From positions 70,774-134,773 of the forward strand of contig NZ_MQUS01000019.1 of the NCBI RefSeq assembly GCF_001953885.1: a stretch of DNA of 64,000 bases, in the 5' to 3' direction. The notes under the pieces were generated by a model, which searched no databases, was not told the origin of the DNA, and saw nothing but the letters and a program-made list of their open reading frames with translations. The position numbers were made by a program, and so were the translations under genes. This document shows, in pieces, positions 14,985 through 23,654 of this stretch; within the stretch, counting starts at the first letter, position 1; every line of letters begins with the position of its first letter. The DNA is from Streptomyces sp. IMTB 2501 (GTDB lineage Bacteria > Actinomycetota > Actinomycetes > Streptomycetales > Streptomycetaceae).

Positions 14985-16199
14985 ATGAAGGACGTGGGGT
15001 ACGAGCACCGCGAGGTGAAACGCGCCCGGTACGCCGTGGCGGCGGTGTTCACCGTGCACGGCGCCGTCACCGGCTCGTTCGCGACCCGGGTGCCGTGGAT
15101 CCAGGACCATGCCTCGCTGGGCGCGGGGCAGCTCGGCTTCGCGCTCGCCTTCGGGGCGTTCGGCGCCTCGTGCGCGATGCCGCTGGCGGGCCGGATCAGC
15201 CATCGCTTCGGCAGCCGTACGGCGCTGCGCGGCCTGATCGCGCTGTGGACACTGTCGCTGACCCTGCCGTCCCTCGCGCCGAATCTGTACACACTGTGCC
15301 TGGCGATCTTCGCGTACGGCGCGAGTTCGGGCATGGCCGACGTCGCCATGAACGCGCTCGGCGTGGAGGTCGAGCGGCTGCTCGGAAAGTCGATCATGTC
15401 GGGGCTGCACGGCATGTGGAGCGCGGGCGCCCTGACCGGCTCGGCGGCGGGCACCCTTGCCGCACACCTCGGCGCGGACGCACGTCTGCACTTCACGCTG
15501 GCGGCGGCCACCCTCACCGCCTTCGGCGTGCTGGCCGCCGGCTGGGTCCTGGACGTGCAGCCGGCCGACGACGAGGAGCCGCCGCCGCGGTTCGCGCTGC
15601 CGCCCCGGCCGGCGCTGCTGATCGGCGCGGTGGGCTTCTGCGCGGTGTTCGCGGAGGGGGCGAGCCTGGACTGGTCCGCGGTGTTCCTGCGGAACCGGAT
15701 GGACACGTCGGCTGCTGTCGCGGCGGCCACGACCACCGGGTTCATGCTGACCATGGCCATCGCCCGGATCAGCGGAGACGCGGTGGTGAACCGATTCGGC
15801 GCGGTGCGCACCGTGCGCGCCGGGGGTGTGCTGGCCGCGTTGGGCGGTCTGCTGATCGTCCTCGCGGGATATCCGGTGGTGGCGATGACCGGGTTCGCGC
15901 TGATGGGCCTCGGCATCGCGGTCGTCGTACCGCTGTGCTTCGCTGCGGCCGGGCACGCCGGACCGAACCCCAGTCAGGCCATAGCGGGCGTGGCGACGAT
16001 CACGTACACCTCGGGGCTGATCGCCCCCAGCCTGATCGGCGGGGTGGCCCAGGCGACCAGTCTGGTGGTGTCGTTCTGTGTGGTGACGGCGCTGGCCTGC
16101 GGGCTCGCGGTGTTCGCGGGCGTGCTGCGCACGGCCGAGCGCGGCGGCCGGACCGAGGTCAGCCGGCCTGCCGCAGCAGTTCCCGACCCACGGCCCTGA
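14985..16199 (+). CDS. Major facilitator superfamily transporter
   Basis: A 404-residue membrane protein with about 12 predicted helices. The loop after helix 2 carries GRISHRFGSRTALRG, a form of the MFS motif A. The family resembles fucose/sugar-type MFS proteins of the FucP/YbjJ kind (SSGMADVAMNALGVEVERLLG, GLHGMWSAGALTGSAAG). The start ATG follows GGGGAGGG at 6-base spacing. It is divergent from the ROK repressor and probably imports or exports a sugar that is the effector. Its 3' end overlaps the convergent thioesterase gene by 41 bases. Confidence 0.88.
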   Translation: MKDVGYEHREVKRARYAVAAVFTVHGAVTGSFATRVPWIQDHASLGAGQLGFALAFGAFGASCAMPLAGRISHRFGSRTALRGLIALWTLSLTLPSLAPNLYTLCLAIFAYGASSGMADVAMNALGVEVERLLGKSIMSGLHGMWSAGALTGSAAGTLAAHLGADARLHFTLAAATLTAFGVLAAGWVLDVQPADDEEPPPRFALPPRPALLIGAVGFCAVFAEGASLDWSAVFLRNRMDTSAAVAAATTTGFMLTMAIARISGDAVVNRFGAVRTVRAGGVLAALGGLLIVLAGYPVVAMTGFALMGLGIAVVVPLCFAAAGHAGPNPSQAIAGVATITYTSGLIAPSLIGGVAQATSLVVSFCVVTALACGLAVFAGVLRTAERGGRTEVSRPAAAVPDPRP

Positions 16200-16617
16200 A
16201 GGCGTCGGTCCACGGCGCGGGCCGCAGGGTCGACGCGTCCAGCCGGACCAGCACGCGCGTGCCCTGGGCGTAGGTCTGCGCCCCGTCCGCCGAGCAGAAG
16301 CGGAAGCCGTAGGTGAGTCCGGTGGTGCCGAGCCGTTCCAGCCAGAGGTGGACGGCGTAGGTGCCGGGGCTGGTCACCGGCGCCTCGTAGCCGATGCGCA
16401 GTTCGCGGACCGCGTTGCAGGCGTCTCCGGCCGCGTGCCAGTCGCCGTCGAAGCGGACGCCGTACGTGTTCCACAGCTCGGTCCAGGCGCGCTCGACCAG
16501 CAGCGGGTAGCGGGCGTTGTGCAGGAGGCCGAGCGCGTCGAGGTCGTCGAAGTGCACGGTGACGGGGATCAGCCGGCCGAAGGAGACGGCGGGCGCGATC
16601 GGGGCTTCGGCGGTCAC
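16159..16617 (-). CDS. Hotdog-fold acyl-CoA thioesterase (4HBT family)
   Basis: A 152-residue protein with the 4-hydroxybenzoyl-CoA thioesterase signature VHFDDLDALGLLHNARYPLLVERAW near residues 20-45. Its Asp (FDDLDALG) is the expected catalytic acid. The fold is a single hotdog domain that normally dimerises or tetramerises. It hydrolyses an acyl-CoA or acyl-ACP whose identity cannot be inferred. It is isolated: convergent with the MFS gene, whose last 41 bases it overlaps. Confidence 0.85.
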   Translation of the reverse strand: MTAEAPIAPAVSFGRLIPVTVHFDDLDALGLLHNARYPLLVERAWTELWNTYGVRFDGDWHAAGDACNAVRELRIGYEAPVTSPGTYAVHLWLERLGTTGLTYGFRFCSADGAQTYAQGTRVLVRLDASTLRPAPWTDAFRAVGRELLRQAG

Positions 16618-16693
16618 GGGTGGGGCTCCTGAACATCGCTACTGAGACTGATACATACTAAGCGACCGCTCAGGATCCCTGGCCCGGGCCCGC

Positions 16694-17950
16694 TCAGCCC
16701 GCTATCGAGTCCAGCTGCTCGGCGGCGGGCCGCAGCGCCCACAGGTCTCCGCCGGGCGGCACGTCCAGCTTCGGCACGGCTGCCCGGGCCACCGCATCTC
16801 CCGCGTCGGCCGCCGCGTGCACGACGTCGGTGGCCGCGTACCGGTGGAACTCCAGCTCCGGATGCGACCACGCGGCGGCGCCGGTCGCGGCCGGGAGCAG
16901 ATAGTCGACGGCCTTGAACAGACTCTGCCCGTCCGGGCCCCGATACGACCACAGGTCCACGCCCACATGCCGGCCGATGGCCGCGAGCCGGGTGTAGGCG
17001 ACCAGGTCGAAGGTGGAGTAGTGCCAGCTGCGGGTGCGGGCGAGTTCCTGCGGCTGGCCGCCGTCGGCCGCGATCTGCGGGTCGATCCGCCTGGCGCGCG
17101 CATCGAGCACCGCCCGCCGGGCGAGGGCGGCGTCCCCGGTGGCGTAGGCGAGCGCGGCGAGCTGCATGTCGTAGAAGGTGCCGTGGTTGTTGGCGGCGGA
17201 GCCTTCCTGGTGACCGAAGTCGCTGTTCTTCAGCCAGTCACGGAAGTCGGCGTTCCACTTGCCCATGGCCGTACGGTCCCCGGCGCTCCAGCCCGGGGCG
17301 CCGGTGGCCAGGATCGCCTGGGCGTCGAGGACGCTGGTGTACGACTGGGAGAAGTCGATGATGCCGATGGACCGGCCGTCGTACTTGCACGGGATGAACT
17401 GGGCGTGGTTCAGATCGGGGTTCATCCGGGTTGCCGGGGCGAGGAACCAGGTGCGCAGGATCTGCCCGGCCTTCTCGGCGTAGACCCGCTTGCCGGTGTA
17501 GTACCAGGCGAGCGAGAGGTCGTATGCCGAGTCGAAGACCTTCTCGACGTCCTGCCGGTCCGTTCCGCTGTCGACCTCCGGATTGCGCCGGCCGTCGCGC
17601 TCCACGTACGGGCAGCCCCACGGGTTGTCAGTGGTGGGCTCGGTGGTGGGCCACCAGTAGGGGGCCTGGCTCAGGTACTCGTGGACGTCGCCGCCGGGCG
17701 CGGGCTTCGGCTTGTCGACGACCGTCCAGGGGCCCTGGTCCAGCCAGCCGTCGGCGCGGGTGGTCAAGTCCTTGAGCATGCGCCGCAGTTGGGGGTCGTG
17801 GTCGAGGCGGGCGCGGGTCTGCTGGAGGCGACCGCCGTCCAGGACCGCGGTCCTCGGAGCCTTCGGCGCGGCGTGCGCGGACGGGACGAGGACACCACCG
17901 AAGGCCATGACGGCGGCGAGCAGCACGGCCGCACGGGATCTTCCACTCAT
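16694..17950 (-). CDS. Secreted alginate lyase family protein
   Basis: A 418-residue exported protein. The first 28 residues are a signal peptide (AVLLAAVMAFGGVLVPSAHA, cleavage after AHA). The mature part is the alpha/alpha-toroid of the alginate lyase family (PF05426-like). It shows DSAYDLSLAWYYTGKRVYAEKAG, GIIDFSQSYTSVLDA, the conserved SAANNHGTFYDMQ with catalytic Asn/His, and TRSWHYSTFDLVAYTRLA. It likely depolymerises an acidic polysaccharide; true alginate specificity is not certain. The ATG is preceded by GGAG at short spacing. It is divergent from the uracil permease, and small inverted repeats (TGAACGAAGTTCA at 17982-17994) lie in its promoter region. Confidence 0.85.
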   Translation of the reverse strand: MSGRSRAAVLLAAVMAFGGVLVPSAHAAPKAPRTAVLDGGRLQQTRARLDHDPQLRRMLKDLTTRADGWLDQGPWTVVDKPKPAPGGDVHEYLSQAPYWWPTTEPTTDNPWGCPYVERDGRRNPEVDSGTDRQDVEKVFDSAYDLSLAWYYTGKRVYAEKAGQILRTWFLAPATRMNPDLNHAQFIPCKYDGRSIGIIDFSQSYTSVLDAQAILATGAPGWSAGDRTAMGKWNADFRDWLKNSDFGHQEGSAANNHGTFYDMQLAALAYATGDAALARRAVLDARARRIDPQIAADGGQPQELARTRSWHYSTFDLVAYTRLAAIGRHVGVDLWSYRGPDGQSLFKAVDYLLPAATGAAAWSHPELEFHRYAATDVVHAAADAGDAVARAAVPKLDVPPGGDLWALRPAAEQLDSIAG

Positions 17951-18104
17951 CGAGCACTCCGATCTGCTGTGATCAGATACATGAACGAAGTTCACGAGTA
18001 GGACCGTGCGAGCGTAGAGCCGCTCGTCACCCGTGACAATGGTGCGGACCGGCTTCACACCCGTAAGACCGGGCTTCACCGACGTAGGAAAGCGAAACCT
18101 CACC

Positions 18105-19511
18105 ATGGACCTCGGCGTGCGCTGGAAACTGCACGGTGACGGGCGCACGCCCGCGCCCGGAGCGGTGGTACGCCCCGATGAACGGCTCTCCTGGCCCCGC
18201 ACGGTGGGCCTGGGCGCCCAGCACGTGGTCGCGATGTTCGGCGCGTCCTTCGTGGCACCCGTGCTGATGGGACTCGACCCCAATCTGGCCATCATGATGT
18301 CGGGCGTGGCGACCGCGGTCTTCCTGCTCGCCACCCGTGGCCGTGTGCCCAGCTATCTCGGCTGCTCGCTGTCGTTCGTGGGCGTGGCCGCCGTCATCCG
18401 TGCCCAGGGCGGGACGAGTGCCACCGTGACCGGCGCGGTGTTCGTCGTCGGCATCGCGCTGTTCCTCGCCGGGGTCGCGGTGCAGCGGTTCGGCGCGCGG
18501 ATCATCCATGCCGCGATGCCGCCGATCGTCACCGGCGCGGTCGTCATGCTGATCGGGTTCAACCTCGCCCCGGTGACCGCCTCCACCTACTGGCCGCAGG
18601 ACCAGTGGACGGCCCTGCTGGTCATGCTGTTCACCGGTTTCGCCGTGGTCTGCCTGCGCGGCTTCTGGTCCCGGATCGCGATCTTCCTCGGCCTGGTCTT
18701 CGGGTACGCGATCTCATGGGCCTTCGACCGGATCTTCGGCAGGATCCACTCCATGAGCCCGAGCGGCCAGGTCACCGACCACTGGCGGCTGGACCTCTCC
18801 GGTGTCTCCAAGGCCGACTGGATCGGCCTGCCGCACTTCCACGGGCCGTCCTTCCAGTGGTCGGCGATCCTGGTCGCGCTGCCGGTCGTCATCGCCCTGG
18901 TCGCGGAGAACGCGGGCCACGTCAAGGCGGTGGGCGAGATGACCGGCGACCCGCTGGACGACAAGCTCGGTACGGCGATCTCGGCGGACGGCGTCGCCTC
19001 CATGCTGTCCACCGCGGTGGGCGGCCCGCCGAACACCACCTACTCCGAGAACATCGGCGTGATGGCCGCGACCCGCGTCTACTCCACCGCCGCCTACTGG
19101 GCCGCCGCCGGCTTCGCGCTGCTCTTCGGCGTCTGCCCGAAGTTCGGCGCGGTCGTGGCCGCGATCCCGGGCGGGGTCCTGGGCGGCATCACCGTGATCC
19201 TCTACGGCATGATCGGCCTGCTCGGCGCCCAGATCTGGCTGCACGCCAAGGTGGACCTGCGCAACCCGCTGAACCTGGTCCCGGCCGCCGCGGGCATCAT
19301 CATCGGCGTCGGCAACGTCAGCATGAAGTTCACCAGCGACTTCTCGCTCAGCGGCATCGCCCTCGGCGCCCTGGTCGTCATCACCGGCTACCACACGCTG
19401 CGCGCCTTCGCCCCGGCCCATCTGAAGAAGCGGGAGCCGCTGCCGCCCGAGGGCGCGTCCGCCTACGACGCGGAGGCCGGCGGCGCGGAGGCCCCGCGCG
19501 CCAAGTCGTAG
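18105..19511 (+). CDS. Uracil/xanthine permease, NCS2 family
   Basis: A 468-residue membrane protein that imports a nucleobase with protons. It has the NCS2 hallmarks: a start with VGLGAQHVVAMFGASFVAPVL, TGAVVMLIGFNLAP, the substrate-site segment PVVIALVAENAGHVKAVGEM, and GGPPNTTYSENIGVMAATRV. About 14 helices are expected. Its closest functional guess is UraA, for uracil salvage. It is not linked to the pyr operon and I see no PyrR-binding loop before it. The ATG at the MDLGVRWKL start has AGGAAAG some 13 bases upstream. The 3' end overlaps the convergent GH6 gene by 49 bases. Confidence 0.9.
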   Translation: MDLGVRWKLHGDGRTPAPGAVVRPDERLSWPRTVGLGAQHVVAMFGASFVAPVLMGLDPNLAIMMSGVATAVFLLATRGRVPSYLGCSLSFVGVAAVIRAQGGTSATVTGAVFVVGIALFLAGVAVQRFGARIIHAAMPPIVTGAVVMLIGFNLAPVTASTYWPQDQWTALLVMLFTGFAVVCLRGFWSRIAIFLGLVFGYAISWAFDRIFGRIHSMSPSGQVTDHWRLDLSGVSKADWIGLPHFHGPSFQWSAILVALPVVIALVAENAGHVKAVGEMTGDPLDDKLGTAISADGVASMLSTAVGGPPNTTYSENIGVMAATRVYSTAAYWAAAGFALLFGVCPKFGAVVAAIPGGVLGGITVILYGMIGLLGAQIWLHAKVDLRNPLNLVPAAAGIIIGVGNVSMKFTSDFSLSGIALGALVVITGYHTLRAFAPAHLKKREPLPPEGASAYDAEAGGAEAPRAKS

Positions 19512-20677
19512 GCGTACGACGGTGTGAACGTCCCGGCCACGCCCCGGCAGCCGTCGGACTCCCCCGGCGGCTTCACCCACAGGTAGGCGTCGATCCGGGC
19601 CTCGCCGGTGTCCAGGGTCGGGGCCCGGCCGATCCTCCGGCCGGCCGGGTCGCACCACTGGCCGTCCGGCGGGGCGCCGTTGCCGTTGCGGCTGGTGTCG
19701 ATCACCGCGCCGAGGCGCGCCGGGCCGCCGAGCGCGGCCAGGATCCGACGGTCGTAGGCGATCTCGTCGGCCGTGGTGCGGAAGTTGGAGACATTGCTGA
19801 AGACGCCGTCGGAGTCGTCCGCGCTGGCCTGTCGCAGCAGGGCGGCCTGTTTGTCCGGCGGGTTCCAGCCGGAGTGACCGGCGTCGTAGTAGACGCGGGC
19901 CCGTGGATCGGCCGCCTTCAGCACCTGGCCCGCGCGGGCCAGCGAGGCGAAGCGGTCGGCGCGGGCGGCCGGGGTCAGGCAGTCGGACTGGGCGACGGAG
20001 TCCGGCTCCAGGATGACGATCGCCTCACCCGAGCCGAGCCCTTGGGCGAAGGCGTCGATCCAGGCGTCGTAGGCGACGAGGTCCGGCGCGCCGCCCTTGG
20101 AGGCGCCGCCGCAGTCCCGGTCCGGAATCGCGTACGGCACGAGCACCGGGATCTGGCGCAGCGCGGCCGCGCCCGCGGTGACCGCGCGCACCTGGGCGGC
20201 GATGGTGCCCGGGTCCGGGTCGGCGAACCACACGGCGGCCGGCCGGTCCGTGATCCGGGAGGCTATGACGGCGGTGCGCGGATCGCCGGGGTGGGCGCGG
20301 ACCCAGTCCAGCGCCTGGGAGCCGGGGTGGCGGTACAGGAGCGGTGACACGGGGGCGGTCGGCTGCTTTCCGCCGGTCGGGGCGGGTGCGCTGCCGGGCG
20401 GCGTCGGCTGGGGCGTCGGTGTGCGGGCGACCGGCGAGCCCCCCGGAGCCGGGGACGAAGGCGACGGTGTGCCCGGCATGAGCGCCGGAGCGGGTGCGCG
20501 GGTCGCCTCGGTCCGGGCCTGGTCGGAGCCGTGGCCGGTGCCGAGCGCGGAGATCACCCCGGTGACGGAGCCGACCAGGGTCACCACCGAGGCCGCCATG
20601 ACCATCAGCGCGCGCCGTAGAGCGCGCCGGCGCGCGGCCCGGCGTTCGGCCAGGCGCCGGGCGCGTAAGCCTGACAC
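19463..20677 (-). CDS. Glycoside hydrolase family 6 protein, membrane-anchored
   Basis: A 404-residue protein. An Arg-rich N-terminus precedes a single hydrophobic segment (LMVMAASVVTLVGSVTGVIS, near 20-40). A Pro/Ser/Thr-rich linker of about 60 residues then leads to a GH6 catalytic domain. Signatures are ASRITDRPAAVWF, VPYAIPDRDCGGASKGG, VILEPDSVAQSDCL with the catalytic-region Asp, YYDAGHSGWNPP, FSNVSNF and GAVIDTSRNGNG. GH6 enzymes are beta-1,4-glucanases acting on cellulose with inversion. Without a cellulose-binding module, and tethered to the membrane, it may act on a shorter or cell-surface glucan. The GTG start has GGGGAGG at 6-base spacing, and a 19-bp palindrome lies immediately upstream. 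Confidence 0.88.
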   Translation of the reverse strand: MSGLRARRLAERRAARRRALRRALMVMAASVVTLVGSVTGVISALGTGHGSDQARTEATRAPAPALMPGTPSPSSPAPGGSPVARTPTPQPTPPGSAPAPTGGKQPTAPVSPLLYRHPGSQALDWVRAHPGDPRTAVIASRITDRPAAVWFADPDPGTIAAQVRAVTAGAAALRQIPVLVPYAIPDRDCGGASKGGAPDLVAYDAWIDAFAQGLGSGEAIVILEPDSVAQSDCLTPAARADRFASLARAGQVLKAADPRARVYYDAGHSGWNPPDKQAALLRQASADDSDGVFSNVSNFRTTADEIAYDRRILAALGGPARLGAVIDTSRNGNGAPPDGQWCDPAGRRIGRAPTLDTGEARIDAYLWVKPPGESDGCRGVAGTFTPSYAYDLARGASAPPASAS

Positions 20678-20693
20678 GGTGCGCCTCCCCCTC

Positions 20694-20712
20694 ACCACCG
20701 CACTGCGGTGGT
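20694..20712. promoter_or_regulatory. Perfect 19-bp palindrome before the GH6 gene
   Basis: ACCACCGCA and TGCGGTGGT flank a single central C. The palindrome adjoins the Shine-Dalgarno of the GH6 gene. It does not match the CebR operator TGGGAGCGCTCCCA. It could be a repressor site or an mRNA hairpin near the start. Confidence 0.45.
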
Positions 20713-20785
20713 CCGTTCCCCCGTTCCGGCGAAGCGCCGGGCCGGTCGGGCCCGCCGGTCGGCCCAGGGCTGGGACCCTTCCCCC

Positions 20786-21472
20786 ATGGCGCAGCTGGAA
20801 CACTTCACCACCCCCGTCGACGCGGTCGTCTCCCGGATGCGCGCCATCGACGCGGCCCTGCCCGAGCGGGACGGTGTCGCCGTGTTCAACCGCGTCTACC
20901 TCACCGTCACCGAGGAGGTCGACCGGCGCCTGGACGCCGGGGAGTTCCCGGACCGACGGGCGGCGATCGCGCTGGACGTGCGGTTCGCCGGGCGCTATCT
21001 GGCGGCGGTCGACGCGGTGGCCGCGGACCGCCGTCCGCCCGCCTGCTGGCGTCCGCTGTTCCAGCTCCGCCGCCATCCCGGGGTACGGCCGCTACAGTTC
21101 GCGCTGGCGGGCATCAACGCGCACATCGGGCACGATCTGGCGCTCGCCGTGGTGGACGCCTGTCGTACGCTCGGCTGCGAACCGCCCGAGCTGGAGGACG
21201 AGTTCGACCGCGTGGGCGATCTCCTTGGCTCGCTGGAGGAGCGCGTCCGCGAGGAACTGATGCCGGGTCCCGATCTGCTCCAGATCGCCGACCCGCTCAC
21301 CCATCTGCTGGCCTCCTGGAGCCTGGAGCGGGCCCGCGACGCGGCCTGGGCAGCGGCTCGGGCCCTGTGGGCGCTGCGTCACTGCGGCGATGTCGCCGCG
21401 GAGTTCACCGAACGACTGGACGCGGCAGTGGGGTTCGCGGGACGGATGCTGCTCACGCCTCTCAGGGACTGA
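20786..21472 (+). CDS. DUF5995 family protein
   Basis: A 228-residue protein of the DUF5995 type, recognised by ARMRAIDAALPERDGVAVFN-like spacing near the N-terminus and the conserved FALAGINAHIGHDLALAVVDAC in the middle. It is largely helical, with His and Asp residues (NAHIGHD) that might bind metal. No enzymatic role is established to my knowledge. It diverges from the GH6 gene with 108 bases between starts, so the palindrome there could affect both. Confidence 0.78.
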   Translation: MAQLEHFTTPVDAVVSRMRAIDAALPERDGVAVFNRVYLTVTEEVDRRLDAGEFPDRRAAIALDVRFAGRYLAAVDAVAADRRPPACWRPLFQLRRHPGVRPLQFALAGINAHIGHDLALAVVDACRTLGCEPPELEDEFDRVGDLLGSLEERVREELMPGPDLLQIADPLTHLLASWSLERARDAAWAAARALWALRHCGDVAAEFTERLDAAVGFAGRMLLTPLRD

Positions 21473-21600
21473 CGGTCCGCTTCACGGCCCCGTGCCCCGC
21501 ACCGCCCCCCTCACACCGCGCCCTGGCTCGTTCCCGGTCCTCCTCCGCGACCACCGCCTCCCCGGCCGAACTCCCCTCCGGGTCCTCACACATGGCGCGA

Positions 21601-21774
21601 TCTAGCACTGCTAGAGACTAGCTATCACCGCTAGTCCAGCCGCTGCTGATCCGTCGGCTCCTCGCTCCACAGGCCGTCCGGGTCCGGTCCGGTCCGGGGC
21701 CTGGCACGTCTGGACCGCTCGGCCATCAGCGCATCCCCCTCGTCTCGCGTCGCGCGCAATCTAGCACCGCTAGG
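21601..21774. repeat. Three TCTAGCAC(C/T)GCTAGA-type palindromic boxes
   Basis: TCTAGCACTGCTAGA (21601-21615) is a perfect 15-mer palindrome around its central base. A degenerate copy lies at 21621-21635 (11 of 15) and a third, TCTAGCACCGCTAGG, at 21760-21774 (13 of 15). The first two lie at the end of the 31-codon frame and the third before it, which suggests operator sites for an unidentified regulator. Confidence 0.6.
21631..21726 (-). CDS. Possible small protein of 31 residues
   Basis: An ATG preceded by GAGGGGGATG opens a frame that reads MAERSRRARPRTG, then an acidic tail, and stops at a TAG inside one of the CTAG boxes. The peptide is basic at the N-terminus and hydrophilic throughout. 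A CTAG box lies 34 bases upstream of the start. It may be a small regulated protein or the remnant of a longer gene. Nothing in the sequence gives it a function. Confidence 0.3.
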   Translation of the reverse strand: MAERSRRARPRTGPDPDGLWSEEPTDQQRLD

Positions 21775-21826
21775 GTACTCCCGGGCTTCCCGGCAACGGG
21801 CCTTCCGGTTCCGCAGCCCCGTACGC

Positions 21827-21869
21827 GCCAGGGCCCGCCGTGTCCGCGGGGGACATGACGGGCCCTGGC
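21827..21869 (-). terminator. Terminator of the davBA-like operon
   Basis: GCCAGGGCCCG (21827-21837) pairs perfectly with CGGGCCCTGGC (21859-21869). Inside, TGTCC and GGACA extend the stem. It begins 29 bases after the davB-like stop codon. Confidence 0.7.
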
Positions 21870-21898
21870 ACCGGTCGGGGGTCCCGGGATGAGGCCGG

Positions 21899-23596
21899 TC
21901 AGTCCTCGGGGAGTTCGACCGGGGCGATCTCGTCGTAGACGTCACCGGGGCCGGGGTTGGCCGGGTCGGTCTCGCCGCCGAAGTGGTGCATGACGCCCCA
22001 GACCGCGTTCAGCGCGGTCTGGATCGCGCCCTCGGCCCAGCCGGCCGTCCAGGAGATGTCGTCGCCGGCGAGGAAGATGCCCCGCTTGTCCTCGGGCAGC
22101 CGGTCCTGCATGAAGTGGGTGAACAGGCGCCGCTGGTAGCGGTAGTGGCCGGGCAGGTTGGCCTTGAACGCGCCCATGAAGTACGGCTCGTTCTCCCAGG
22201 AGACCGTCACCGGGTTGCCGATGATGTGCTTCCGGATGTCGACCTTCGGGTAGATCTCGCCGAGCGACTTCAGCATGACCTCCATCCGCTCGTTCGCGGA
22301 CAGCGGCAGCCACTTCAGGCTGTCGTCGCACCAGGTGTAGGACAGGCAGATCACGGCAGGCTTGTCCGGGCCGTCGTCCAGCAGGTAGGTGCCGCGGGTC
22401 ATGCGGTCGGTGAGCGTCATCGACATGACGTCCCGGCCGGTCTCCTCGTCCTTGTCGAGCCAGAAGGGCCGGTCGACGGGAACGAAGAGCTTCGAGGACT
22501 CCATGTAGTGGGTGCGCTCGATCGCCGTCCAGTGGTCGATCGGGAACAGCGAGTCGTCACAGGCGATCTTGGACAGCAGCATCCAGGACTGGGCGGTGAA
22601 GACGGCCGCCTGGTAGGTGCGGATGTCGCCGTTCGCGTCCGTCACCGTGATCTGGTTGCCCGCGGTGCGGTGCAGCCGGGTCACGGCCGGGCGCGGCTCG
22701 CCGTCCACGTGCAGGGACTTCAGCGAGGTGCCGTACGGCCAGTGGACGATCTTCTCCGGCTCGCGCTCCCACAGGCGCAGCGGCAGCTGCTGGGAACCGC
22801 CCACGATGCCGCGGTGGTGGTCGTCGGCCTCGGTGTAGACGACGCGCAGGATTTCCAGGATGGAGTTCGGGAAGTCGGTGTCCCAGCCGCCGGTGCCGAA
22901 GCCGACCTGGCCGAAGATCTCGCGGTGCCGGAAGGATTTGAAGGCCTCGGAGTCGCACAGGAAGCCGTAGAAGGTCTGGTTGTCGAGCTTCTCGACCAGC
23001 TGCGCCCAGATCTCGCGGATGCGCGGGACGTCGCGCTCGCGCATGGCGCGGTTCATGTCGGAGAAGTCGGCGCCCTCTTCGAGGCACTTGTTCCAGGCCT
23101 CGGCGACGTCCCGGTACACCTGGGGCAGGTCGTCGACGGTCTCGGCGTAGTGCGACTCGCCCTTGAGATCGACGACGGTCGAGGGGGTGGCCTCGGCCAG
23201 CGGGTTCGGGAACGGCCTGGTCTCCAGGCCCACCATGTCGATGTAGTGCTGCAGGGCGGTGGAGGACGGCGGGAAGCGCATCGCGCCCATCTCGGCGGTC
23301 AGCGACTCCTCACACCCCTCGAAGCCGACCGTGCGCAGCCGGCCGCCGATCTGGTCGGCCTCGTAGACGACGGGCTTGAGGCCCATCTTCATCAGCTCGT
23401 ACGCGGCCACGATGCCGGACAGACCGCCGCCGATGACGGCGACCTCGGTGCCGTGCTCGGTCGCGGGTATCTGACCGAGGCCCGCCGGGTGAGCGAGGAA
23501 GTCGTCGTAGGCGTAGGGGAAGTCCGGGCCGAACATGGTGATCGGCGGCTGCTGCTCGTCGGTGTGCTCGACGGCGTTGGGCACCGTGGACGTCAT
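21899..23596 (-). CDS. davB: L-lysine 2-monooxygenase-like flavin amine oxidase
   Basis: A 565-residue FAD enzyme. The dinucleotide-binding motif EVAVIGGGLSGIVAAYELMK lies near residues 51-70, followed by KPVVYEADQIGGRLRTV. The N-terminal ITMFGPDFPYAYDDFLAHPAG, the internal FGQVGFGTGGWDTDFPNSIL and the C-terminal GIFLAGDDISWTAGWAEGA agree, from memory, very closely with DavB of Pseudomonas putida. DavB oxidatively decarboxylates L-lysine to 5-aminovaleramide. The downstream partner step is encoded by the nitrilase-family gene just upstream on the same strand, exactly as davA pairs with davB. A tryptophan or phenylalanine 2-monooxygenase role is the main alternative. AAGGAG lies 11 bases before the ATG. 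Confidence 0.8.
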   Translation of the reverse strand: MTSTVPNAVEHTDEQQPPITMFGPDFPYAYDDFLAHPAGLGQIPATEHGTEVAVIGGGLSGIVAAYELMKMGLKPVVYEADQIGGRLRTVGFEGCEESLTAEMGAMRFPPSSTALQHYIDMVGLETRPFPNPLAEATPSTVVDLKGESHYAETVDDLPQVYRDVAEAWNKCLEEGADFSDMNRAMRERDVPRIREIWAQLVEKLDNQTFYGFLCDSEAFKSFRHREIFGQVGFGTGGWDTDFPNSILEILRVVYTEADDHHRGIVGGSQQLPLRLWEREPEKIVHWPYGTSLKSLHVDGEPRPAVTRLHRTAGNQITVTDANGDIRTYQAAVFTAQSWMLLSKIACDDSLFPIDHWTAIERTHYMESSKLFVPVDRPFWLDKDEETGRDVMSMTLTDRMTRGTYLLDDGPDKPAVICLSYTWCDDSLKWLPLSANERMEVMLKSLGEIYPKVDIRKHIIGNPVTVSWENEPYFMGAFKANLPGHYRYQRRLFTHFMQDRLPEDKRGIFLAGDDISWTAGWAEGAIQTALNAVWGVMHHFGGETDPANPGPGDVYDEIAPVELPED

Positions 23597-23654
23597 GGGG
23601 TACGGACTCCTTGCGCGTGGTGAAACCGGGGGAAGGCTTGCGTGCGGCCGTGTC

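Larger units (their letters stand above)
21473..21898. other. Intergenic region with CTAG boxes and a terminator
   Basis: A 426-base region between the DUF5995 gene and the davB-like gene. It holds three copies of a CTAG-bounded box, a 31-codon open frame and the davB terminator, all listed separately. A 43-codon open frame on the minus strand (21603-21472) has no ribosome-binding site and I do not call it. Confidence 0.5.

Noticed and set aside
17951..18104. A PyrR loop before the uracil permease
   Set aside because: No GUCC...GAGGC...AGAAGGA-like sequence; only a short GTCACCCGTGAC palindrome near 18027.
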